Source: Wolfiporia cocos (Eukaryota > Basidiomycota > Agaricomycetes > Polyporales > Phaeolaceae). Taken from it: a DNA stretch of 64,000 nucleotides. Below are positions 42,801 through 51,078 of this stretch, piece after piece. The stretch's first letter is position 1. Each line of letters begins with the position of its first letter. The stretch lies in NCBI GenBank assembly GCA_029448655.1, contig JACCLO010000027.1:1-64000 (forward strand), read 5' to 3'. The notes beneath the pieces are model-generated. The model was not told where the DNA came from and searched no databases. It saw only the letters and a program-made list of their open reading frames with translations. Position numbers and translations under genes: made by a program.

Positions 42801-44334
42801 CCTCCTGTACCTTCGGATTTATCCGAACCACGGACTTCCGAAACAAATCATTTCGGATAGAGGCCCGCAATTCGCAGCCGCCTTATTCAAGGGATGGTGT
42901 GAGCAATTGGGAATCCAACGGTCAATGACAACCGCCTATCACCCGCAAGCGGATGGCCAGACGGAGAGAGTTAACCAGATCCTGGAACAATATCTTAGAT
43001 GTTACATCGATGTTATTCAGAAGGATAACTGGTCATGGTTTCTCCCAACGGCTGAATTCGCGTACAACAACGCGGCTAGTGAGACAACAAAGAATAGCCC
43101 ATTCTTTGTCGAACTAGGAAGGCACCCTAATGCAGGACCTACGAATTTACGTCCAACACCATACACGGACCTAAATGTCATTGCTTACGAACGATGGTCA
43201 GCACAAGAACAAGCTAAGGCAGCAATGAAACTGGCTGCTGAACGCTGGTCTTGGTACTACGATCAACATAAGCGCTCGGTACCGTTTAAAGTCGGCGACA
43301 AAGTTCTCGTTGACGCCCGTAGCTGGCAAGACTCCGAAAGAAGTCTTAGTCCACGCTATTTGGGACCATTTAGGATAATTGAACAATTATCTCCGGTCAC
43401 CTTTAGGGTACACATGGACGAGCAATACAGGGCTTACCACCCAGTATTCCACGCTTCCAAGTTGGTCATGTACAAGGACCCGGTGCATCAGAAAAAACCA
43501 GAGCCTCAACCAGAAATGGTCGATGGCGAAGAATTATGGGAAGTCAAGAAGATCTTAGATCATCGTCTCCGCGCAGGAAGAGTTGAATACAGAATCCGAT
43601 GGAAAGGGTTCGGTATCAACGACGACTCCTGGGTACGCGAAGCCGATCTCGACACGGCATACGACATCCTGCAGGAATACAAGGCTTCACACGCCATTCC
43701 AATGCAGGATGTCCCCCTCAGGCGATCAGCTAGAAGGAAAGAAGCAGTTCACGTCTTCGACCCTGATAGCGACGACTGGGAAGCCGACGAATGCACGTGG
43801 CCAGACGACTGGCCGCAGTATCGCGAAGAATTTGCGAAAGACCCTAAGCAGCGCATGGTTAGACACCCCGACGGGGGATGGATGTCAGCTGACATTAACC
43901 AAAACGCGGACTTGAAAATCGTAGTCGGCGAAGGCGGCCGAATGCCGGAAAAAGGAACCAAGGACTCGGTTGGGTTTGACCTGTACACTGCAACAGGCGA
44001 CGTTCTGCCAGCTCACGGGCAGACAGAATACAACACCAAACTGAAGATCCAGGTACCTTTCGGCACTTACGGACGTATCGCCCCCCGCTCTAGTCTCGCT
44101 CGCAAAGGCATAGACGTAATGGGTGGCGTCATCGACCACGATTACCAAGGCGAAGTAATCATCATTCTCCGGAATCACTCCGACATATCTATCGATATTC
44201 GGGCCGGCGATAAGATTGCTCAGCTCATCTGCGAAGTTGCTAAGGACCCGCATATTACGCTACACGGAAAATCTTACTTTGAAAAGATTAAATCCGAGCG
44301 CGGTACTGGTGGTTTCGGCTCCACGGGGAAGTAA
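39799..44334 (+). CDS. pol: Element B Pol with C-terminal chromodomain and dUTPase
   Basis: 1511 aa, near identical to Pol of A. Protease (LIDTGAS), RT (YLDD), RNase H, integrase (HHCC, D957/D1020/E1056), GPF motif and chromodomain (about 1248-1295) in the usual Ty3 order, then a 70-residue linker and a dUTPase (nucleotides about 43903-44331). All catalytic motifs are intact. The pol frame is +1 to gag and is open from 39748, so any frameshift must occur between 39748 and 39857; an ATG is available at 39799. Confidence 0.95.
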   Translation: MSGPSRFPSPQPHVSKTFCEEHTSPAAAGSVQRPEEAHLYEEASQRPLILWEDRAVVRHPVSHLGIFGNSAMDFARRTRTLATRAPPVQYFYPDPLALKFFTLYNVHGNDSRDDNKSFSIEVELWVYGKKVNAMALIDTGASISVIDKKLVHEEKLVTQKLPSPLEIRNADGTSNTAGNINMAVKAYMVHEEHKSTEFLYVMDVQNADVILGYDWFLKHNPDFNWPEGTFTYRCTEKCKHGKRVSISEEEDEIEPRNIYQIINDFPIDFLGLEEPENPFVAWVNTLDEGTELLVDAIQSITEKSDDEFLTDADLQKWKSLVPEEYQEFGPTVFSQRASERMPERKPYDHAIDFPDDAVLPPPSKAYKMSPQEANSLDQWIQEELRKGYIRHSKSPIASPVFFVPKKDGGARMVVDYRKVNDLTIKNRYPLPRIDELIDKLSQASIFTKLDLRWGYNNVRIKEGDEWKTAFITPNGLYEAVVMYFGFCNAPSTFQHMMNDILGDLIREGKVIVYLDDILVFGNDLLEHRRIVKQVLQILQDNDLFAKPEKCFFEQSSIEYLGMIISKGKVEMDPKKVAGVMDWPTPAKVKDVQAFVGFANYYRRFIKDFSKVVKPLTELSKKNTQWNWGPEQAEAFQTLKEAFTSAPILRIPDQESPFRVEADSSDYATGAVLSQYSSEDKLWHPVAFYSKSLSAPERNYEIYDKELLAIIRALEEWRHYLEGHPHKFEVWSDHLNLTYFKSAQRLTRRQARWSLYLTRFNFTMCHKPGKTMLTADPLSRRPDHEEGVELDNRDQILLKPEYFTVRALEASQQEIQSGDEDLLRQIRQALMDDQITKDYQELLKSGPKEFGKDLQEWNMEAGLLLRRGKVYVPKEPKELRTKILELHHDHVTAGHFGRWKTYELLSRNYWWPGMTTMVKQYVEGCDTCQRMKNHNQTPYGPLQPLPVPEAPWDTVTIDLIVHLPPSGELKQFNAIMVIVDRLTKRAHFIPTSDKITAKELANLLYLRIYPNHGLPKQIISDRGPQFAAALFKGWCEQLGIQRSMTTAYHPQADGQTERVNQILEQYLRCYIDVIQKDNWSWFLPTAEFAYNNAASETTKNSPFFVELGRHPNAGPTNLRPTPYTDLNVIAYERWSAQEQAKAAMKLAAERWSWYYDQHKRSVPFKVGDKVLVDARSWQDSERSLSPRYLGPFRIIEQLSPVTFRVHMDEQYRAYHPVFHASKLVMYKDPVHQKKPEPQPEMVDGEELWEVKKILDHRLRAGRVEYRIRWKGFGINDDSWVREADLDTAYDILQEYKASHAIPMQDVPLRRSARRKEAVHVFDPDSDDWEADECTWPDDWPQYREEFAKDPKQRMVRHPDGGWMSADINQNADLKIVVGEGGRMPEKGTKDSVGFDLYTATGDVLPAHGQTEYNTKLKIQVPFGTYGRIAPRSSLARKGIDVMGGVIDHDYQGEVIIILRNHSDISIDIRAGDKIAQLICEVAKDPHITLHGKSYFEKIKSERGTGGFGSTGK
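43903..44334 (+). other. dUTPase domain within element B Pol
   Basis: Trimeric-type dUTPase with motif 1 GFDLYTA (Pol residues 1392-1398), motif 2 GRIAPRSSLA, motif 3 GVIDHDYQGEV carrying the expected Asp and Tyr, motif 4 GDKIAQLI and motif 5 RGTGGFGSTG at the extreme C-terminus. It would hydrolyse dUTP to dUMP. Position after integrase and chromodomain differs from the pro-pol or RT-adjacent position in retroviruses that carry one. Confidence 0.92.
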
Positions 44335-44358
44335 TCGTTCCATTAGGGACAATGAAAC

Positions 44359-44373
44359 CTGAAGAGGGGGTAA
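44359..44373 (+). promoter_or_regulatory. Polypurine tract of element B
   Basis: TGAAGAGGGGGTAA directly before the 3' LTR (TGTCACAG at 44374); the plus-strand primer site for cDNA synthesis. The same tract occurs in A and C. Confidence 0.8.
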
Positions 44374-44991
44374 TGTCACAGATTTGGGACATGCCACTAT
44401 TTTTCCCGTATTTTTACCTATTTATCTGGTATTTCTACGACCTTGTAGACATTTACGCTGCTAAGCGCCCGTCTACACGTACACGCAACCAAACAACACG
44501 TACACAACGCGGTATACGTCCACTTGTCATAACAACACGTACATAACACGTTTGTACGCGTCCATGACTCAGCGGACTAACCTCCGGTGTCACGCGCCTT
44601 ACTCATATCCCGATACCGGAAAATAAGAATCACATGCATGGCTTACTAACGTAGCTACAGCCACTTCCACAACATGGACCTACGGTCCAAACAAACGATC
44701 TTACTGGTGCGGCCATTACCGGCGCACATGGTCTATTGTAGTTTATGACTTAACCATATTAGTTATGTCTGCGCACAGACCACCTTCATGTTTGGCTCCC
44801 TTACCGGTAACCAAACAAAGCATGTATATAAGTAGGGCTATCACTGCGGATAAGCCTTAGATTTGTTCTCTGCATTCGCACAGTTACATATCATCTCTGC
44901 TTGCGCCCACTAGCCTCCTCACCAACCTCCAGCAACTCCTTCAAGTCGCTTATTAGGTTACAGTGTGAGTCCCACAGTCTAGTCTGTGTCA
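44374..44991 (+). repeat. 3' LTR of element B
   Basis: 618 bp, the partner of 35158-35775, ending TCTGTGTCA before the CATGT duplication. Confidence 0.95.
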
Positions 44992-45601
44992 CATGTCAGG
45001 CTCAAGGAACCCCAGGAGGCCACCATCAGAGGATGGTGAGGACAGTGATGCCCCATCATCCCCTCAGGGCAAGCTGACCAAGCTGAGGGCCACCATGTCT
45101 GACAATGCATCCATATCAGTAGGTGATGAGGGGGAGTTTTCCTTAACAGAGAAAGCTGACACTTTGCCAGGTCCTGTCATGTGTCGGCTGCCTGCAGACC
45201 ACAATACCTGCACCATCAATGTCAGCCAATGGGCAAGGTGCAAGTGTTGCACCCTGATCAACTCAAAGTGAAACCTGGTCCCAAAGGCCCTCAATGAGAG
45301 GGGGCAATTCATGCCTCTGAGAGGCAAACTGGCATGAGGGATAGTGGTGCAATTTCAAAAGCAGTTCAAGGACCTGGAATGACAGCCAGAGTGGTTCAAC
45401 AGACTGAGGGTAATATACTTTTATGGCCTAGAATTTATATTCTACAGGACAACACTACAGAGTAAGGCAGAACAGTCAAGGCTCCCCCAGTGAGGTGAGC
45501 AGTTTCCATTTTAATTTTGACTTGTGCTGATGAGTGGTTTATCTCGACCCAATTGGGATGAAGAGGGTGACCATGATGGTGATGACGAGCAGGGAGATCA
45601 G
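44992..45601 (+). pseudogene. Decayed paralog of the 8-exon gene, part 2
   Basis: Continues part 1 after element B. The segment CTINVSQWARCKCCTLINSK, stop, NLVPK aligns by eye with the zinc-like region of the 8-exon gene (CTIDTNIRARCERCTTKSLKC then SLVPK), so the in-frame stop at 45269-45271 falls exactly on the sixth cysteine. Downstream FQKQFKDLE and EWFNRL match FQKTYEDEA and DNFNDL of that gene. Element C interrupts it at ATCAG (45597-45601). Confidence 0.6.
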
Positions 45602-46299
45602 TGTCACAGATTTGGGACATGCCAATATTTTTCCCGTATTTTTACCTATTTATCTGGTATTTCTACGACCTTGTAGACATTTACGCTGCTAAGCGCCCGT
45701 CTACACGTACACGCAACCAAACAACACGTACACAACGCGGTATACGTCCACCTGTCATAACAACACGTACATAATACGCCCGTACGCGTCAATGACTCAG
45801 CGGACTAACCTCCGGTGTCACGCGCCTTACTCATATCCCGATACCGGGCTATGTCAGTACAATTGGATAAGCGGCCCGCTCGTTATCACATGCCAATGCC
45901 CTTACAATTACTCATATCCCGATACCGGTATATAAGAATCACATGCATGGCTTACTAACGTAGCAACGCCACTTCCATAACATGGACCCACGGTCCAAAC
46001 ATTGTTTCTTATTGGTGCGGCCATTACCGGCGCACATGGTCTATTGTAGTTTACGACTTAGCTGTATTAGTTATGTCTGCGCACAGACCGTCCCCATGTT
46101 TGGCTCCCTTACTGGTAACCAAACAATGCATGTATATAAGTAGGGCTATCACTGCGGATAAGCCTTAGATTTGTTCTCTGCATTCGCACAGTTACATACC
46201 ATCTCTGCTTGCGCCCACTAGCCTCCTCACCAACCTTCTGCAACATCTTCAAGTCGCCTATAAGGTTATAGTGTGAGTCCCACAGTCTAGTCTGTGTCA
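45602..46299 (+). repeat. 5' LTR of element C
   Basis: 698 bp. CATATCCCGATACCGG occurs at 45832 and 45913, 81 bp apart. The inferred RNA start AGATTTGTTCT is at 46167-46177. Confidence 0.95.
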
Positions 46300-46301
46300 T
46301 A

Positions 46302-46312
46302 AGAACAAATCT
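46302..46312 (+). promoter_or_regulatory. Self-primer binding site of element C
   Basis: AGAACAAATCT, 2 nt inside the LTR, the reverse complement of 46167-46177. Confidence 0.75.
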
Positions 46313-47319
46313 CCCCCTACCCCCGCCCTTGCGCTTGCGCTTGGGTCTGGGCTTCTATCCTACAGGGGCTATTACTTGTTGCTGCGCACATCCCTTTCTG
46401 CCTGACAAGGCGATTGGGATGATAGTTGAGATCTGGGGGATACATCGCCATCCTCGGCAGAGGATAGGCAACCAGGGAAGCCACACCGCCTTTTTAGGCA
46501 GGAGGCCTACCTAACCCGGACTCCAGGGTCAAGGAGACATGATCCTCGCTGACAAGCTTGGACCATGCGCGGTTAAGACCCGCCTGTGGAGAAAAGGGGA
46601 CGGTCTGCCTGTGTGCGCCCAACCCCCTGTCATGGCAAGCGTTGTTCAGCGCCCCATCACTATCCATAGGGTCATCATTATGATGGCATGGGAATTTTCC
46701 AAAGCCGCCTCCCAGGCGTAAGGGACCTGCTTTGAACCCGTTATGGGAAAAGCAGTGAGGGGGGTGACGTAAAAAACCACCCTGCCATAGGTCACTCGCG
46801 GTAGCCAATAGCATAAGTCCTCCGGGCAGCTCGGCGTGCGAGCATGGGTCAAACGGATTTGGGGCCCCATTGGAAGAGAAGCGCGTAGCCCACTCCCTCG
46901 GGATGTGGAGCGCTGCTGTCTCGCGATCTTAGATCGACAATGGTTTTCTAGCCCTGATGTGACACCCATGTGGCTACAGACGGCAACCTCATTGTTGAAG
47001 CATGGACAGGCTAAGGGATGTAAAATCCCAGCCACTTTCCGGCATCGTCCCTCCGGGGCGGTGTCGTGTATCCGATTCCCAATCATCTGACCCAGGAACC
47101 GGCCTGGCAGTCAGCAACTCTACCCCTGGAGTCGGCGCCTCTGACCGTTAGGGTCATGCGAATATCCGCGCCGTCTCGGCACAGGGTTTGCGCGCAACAT
47201 AAGAGTAATTATGCCCCGTAGTACACCTTCTTTGCTCCTGAAAAGGAGTCCACTACCCTACCTTACATAATCCCTTTTATTCCTGTTCTTGGACGTATCA
47301 CTGGGAAACTTCGTTTCTC
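46313..47319 (+). other. Element C 5' leader
   Basis: About 1 kb, collinear with the leaders of A and B. It holds the same opposed open frames (46836-47090 on + and 46646-47086 on -), which have no recognisable motifs. Confidence 0.45.
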
Positions 47320-48243
47320 ATGAAAGCTGCACTTTCTAGAATCATGCCCCGCGTTACCCGTCGCACCCGTGGCTCCTCCACTGCCCCTTACGTCAAACCG
47401 GCGAAGCGGTCCCTTCTCAGCCGCATCGACACCGCCGACATTCCTCGGGCAGAGGACGTCACATACACCCTTCCTGTAAAGGAAGATTACACCGGGAAGC
47501 TCCATCTTTGGGAGATTCCCGTCCACATGCCAAAGCACATTGCTGAGGCTGGGAAACCCGCTCCTCGACCTCCCAAACCAGTTCCGCTCGCCAAGCGTAT
47601 CTGGACAGAGGAAGAGAAGCTAGCCGCTTCCATTACCGCCATGGAGAACTTAATTGAACTCCGCGAACTCAACAAGCTTAAGCTCGCCCGCGATAAGCTG
47701 AATAAGCGAATCGCCGCCAAACAAGCCGCCAAGGAAGCCAAGCAGGCAGCTTCTTCACTGGCCCTCCGTCTCTCCAGCCCGGCGGCCGGACCTTCCGTTC
47801 CGGCCAACCACAAGATTCTCGACCCTTCCCTCGTCTTCGGGAAGAAGAAGCCTCTCCAAGCATGCGACCAAGTTATTCCCATGCTAGAAGGCACTCTCAC
47901 TCGTCTCACTCCTCTCGCCAACCATCCCCCTAATTACCCAGGCTTCCATATGGAAAACGACATGCGTTTCCATACTATGGTAGTAGAATTGGAGGACTTG
48001 GTGGATAACGTAAAGCATAGAGCGAGACGGGGGAGGATCACCAATAGAGACTGGAGAATTATGAAAAAGTACTGTAAACAGCTCGGCAGTATTTCCTTTT
48101 TGGATTGGCGTACGGACTTAGCTCGTATCATAGCAGAATGCGTAGCGCTACAAATTTCTTTTGCCTTCGGTGTAACACCACCTGACAAGGTGGCAGGGCC
48201 CTCAACTACTTCGGTAGAAGAGGATATACTCGCGATTGTATAG
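47320..48243 (+). CDS. ORF1 of element C: conserved 307-aa protein of unknown function
   Basis: 307 aa, intact although gag and pol of the same element are broken. Differences from A and B are scattered substitutions (LAASITAME for LAQSITAME, NVKHRARRG for NVKDRARRG, LGSISFLDW for LGNISFLDW). Conservation of length and frame across three copies argues it is a real protein of the family. Confidence 0.75.
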   Translation: MKAALSRIMPRVTRRTRGSSTAPYVKPAKRSLLSRIDTADIPRAEDVTYTLPVKEDYTGKLHLWEIPVHMPKHIAEAGKPAPRPPKPVPLAKRIWTEEEKLAASITAMENLIELRELNKLKLARDKLNKRIAAKQAAKEAKQAASSLALRLSSPAAGPSVPANHKILDPSLVFGKKKPLQACDQVIPMLEGTLTRLTPLANHPPNYPGFHMENDMRFHTMVVELEDLVDNVKHRARRGRITNRDWRIMKKYCKQLGSISFLDWRTDLARIIAECVALQISFAFGVTPPDKVAGPSTTSVEEDILAIV

Positions 48244-48391
48244 TAGAAATACTATCATCTTTTAACTCTGAAATAGAGTGCGAGTGTGATCTATAACGAA
48301 AGTCGCAGCTTTCAAAACCCAATCCCTTCTGAAGAATCTAAGACAATGAGTAACCGGAAACTAACATTCGTCACAAACAGTATTCACAAAA

Positions 48392-50384
48392 ATGTCTTCC
48401 ACCTCCTCCGTTAGCACCCCCCTCGTTCCCCGCAAGATGCGCCTCCGCTCAGAAGGCCCGGTGACCCCGGAAGCTGGTCCCTCGGGAACCCAGCAGCTGG
48501 TGACACTAGAACACCTCAGCGAGGAAGAGGAAGAGGAAGAGGAAGAAGAAATGCCGGAGTTCGTTCCCCCGCAAAGGGAATCTCCGACCAACCCCATGGG
48601 TACACGCCCAGGCTCCCCCATTGCCGGATACCCACCGGCTCGTCGAACTCGCCCTATCGGGCCCGCCACCACCCTGGAAATGGAATTTTCGGGTCCGACA
48701 CGACAGACCAATGTCGCTGTCGAGAACAACCTCAAGGCGTACCTTCCTGAGGAGGAACACCACAAGGTGGATGGGTCCATACATGGGCCAATCATCGATG
48801 CCGCCGTACAACGAAGTGCGGCCATAAGCCATGACACCACCGACACCCTAGGTCGAATGGTGCACGCCCGTCTGGAGCGTATCCATGAACGAATCGATTC
48901 CCTGGCTGGGCAATCCAGGGCAATCGAACAGAAGGCCCAAGACGAGCTACACGAAGCGGTCAATTCGGTCCGGAACGAGGTATTGTCCACCATGGTGGAC
49001 CTCGGCAAGGAACTCCGACAGGAGTACACCGCCAAGCTCTCCGAAATGGAGAAGCAGCTCCGAAAGGACTACCGGTCCCGGCTGGACGACCTCGAGGATG
49101 CGTTCGCAGAGCGCATGGAGAAGGTTGACGAGGAACTTCGGAGAATTCGCAAGAATCCCTCCGTTCCCAACCCTCCCGGCATCCGCACGCCCCCGGAAGA
49201 CCCGGCACCGGCCCCCGGTCATGCTCAAGCCAGAGCAGCCGAGGCCGCTGCCGCCGCACAAGCTGCAGCCGCTGCTGCAGCAGCCGTCGCCCCGCAGATT
49301 CCAGGTCTGCCTCAAAACCTGAAAATCCCCCCTCCCCCCGAATTCTCTGGGTCATCTGGAAAGGTGACTGCGCAGGAATGGGTGGAGAAGATGGGCCTGT
49401 ACTTCGGTACGCTCAGGGTCTACGATGACCATGACCGTATCACCACGGCCCTCTTCCGCGTCACAGGGGACGCATACAAGTTTTTCTCGCCTCTCATCAA
49501 GAAGGCAGGAAACGGTGAACCTCTCGGCACCTGGGAGGACTTCACCAAATCCGTAATGGTGCAATATGGGAAGATGACGGATAAGGAGATCGCGAAGAAG
49601 GAAATTCGCGGCTACTACGGCACGAAGGGCAAGGAACTGGCAGAATCAAACTATTTCAATTACTGCGAACGGTTCCGAACCCTCGGCCGACTCTCCGAAA
49701 CCGCCAACGAGACTCTGGTGTGGGAATTCACCGAGACTCTCCCCGAAAAGGTTAAGGACACCTTAAACGTCCTCGGCAAGACTCCGTTCTTCAAGGCCCC
49801 GACCGACATCGAACCTCTGATCGACTTCGCCTCTGGAAATGTACCAAACGTCATATCCAGACAAGATCAAGGGCTCGATCTTCGAGAAGGCCGGCAAGAA
49901 GGACTCGGCCCCTGCCGAAAAGAAGGAGACGTCCTCCGCTTCTGCGAAGAAGTCGGAGAAAAAGAAGGACAAGGGAAAGGCGCCCGCCAAAGCCCCCGCC
50001 GACACCGCCAATGCCGTCTGCACCTATTGCAAGCAGACGGGACACTATTTCAACAAGTGTCCTAAGCTTGCCGCGGACAAGGCTGCGGGAACGTTCGTGC
50101 CTGCCGCTCAGCGGGCCGAACAACAAAGGGCGAAGGATGCAGCTGCCGCGTCTGGAAAGACCACGGCTGCTCCTTCGGGTAGTGGAAAGGGACAGGCTTC
50201 TGGCAAGAAGCCGTACTCGGCGCCCCCCGCGGATGGCAAGACGTATCGTGCCCGAACGATCTGGGAAGAAGTGACGGCTGACTCAAGCTCAGCAGGACCC
50301 TCGGCCCCCGCCACCACCGTCGCCAATGTCGGGACCATCTCGGTTCCCCTCGCCCCCACCACGCGTCTCGAAGACGTCTTGTGA
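48392..50384 (+). pseudogene. gag: Element C Gag, frameshifted
   Basis: Collinear with Gag of B through the Retrotrans_gag-like block. One extra base near 49831-49833 (GCCTCTGG where B has GCCCTGG) shifts the frame; the correct reading resumes as MYQTSYPDKIKG at 49839 and carries the zinc knuckle CTYCKQTGHYFNKC to the stop at 50384. Confidence 0.9.
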
Positions 50385-50414
50385 AGAATGCACCAGCCCC
50401 GCAGCGGCTGGGAG

Positions 50415-51078
50415 CATTGTCACAGATTTATCTGGGGCTTACAGCATTTTTCCTACGATTATAGCAATTTACCTGGGATTTATACGTCTACCTACAAGTT
50501 ATCTACGGGTTAACTCCCATTGCCACCACGACAAGCTCTTAACTGGGCTTATCAACCACATGACCAGCTTACGTAACGCTACGGCACCTTCCGGTCCAAT
50601 AGCAACACCACAGCATACGTCATACAGGTCTCGCCCGTCAGAGCAAGACCAGCCACGTCATAGATCGTAGATCATAATGATAGGCCGAGCGCGGCACGCT
50701 CGCATAATAATGTCCACATGTACAAACAGTGCCTCGCGGCCTTGTACTATTGGGTCGGCCTTCACGGCTTCCCACCGCCATAAGATCCTTGATCACAATG
50801 GCACCTCAGGCGCGCCACGCCTTCGCATAATAATGGCAACACGACCATACAGCACTATAATAGCACCAAGGCTATATCGCTATAGGTCACGGCCTCCTCG
50901 GCCTCCCACGGACTCGGTGTTCTCCAAGTCCCGGGCTTCTGCCATCACGGCGTCGCCCAAACACCGGACCTCGCCTCACGGCTAAGTCCAATACATGCCC
51001 CGGTAACTATCCGGACCGGGCTGTAACACATGCCACGGTACTTCCCGTCCAATGGCATAACGACCTCGGCGCCTCGCA
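50415..51078 (+). repeat. LTR-like fragment inserted at the gag-pol junction of C
   Basis: 664 bp absent from A and B, placed exactly between GGGAG and TGTACAGCG of the junction. From 50418 it starts TGTCACAGATTTATCTGGGG and its first ~90 bp resemble the U3 start of the family LTR (TATTTTTCC, TTTACCT, TACAAG). It lacks a TATA box, a closing LTR end and a target duplication, so it is a partial, diverged LTR. Confidence 0.7.

Larger units (their letters stand above)
35158..44991 (+). mobile_element. Element B: full-length Ty3/Gypsy chromodomain retrotransposon with dUTPase
   Basis: 9,834 bp between 618-bp LTRs (35158-35775, 44374-44991) with no differences noticed by eye, flanked by a perfect CATGT duplication (35153-35157, 44992-44996). 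ORF1, gag and pol are all open. Its LTRs are 81 bp shorter than those of A and C. This is the cleanest copy for describing the family. Confidence 0.95.
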
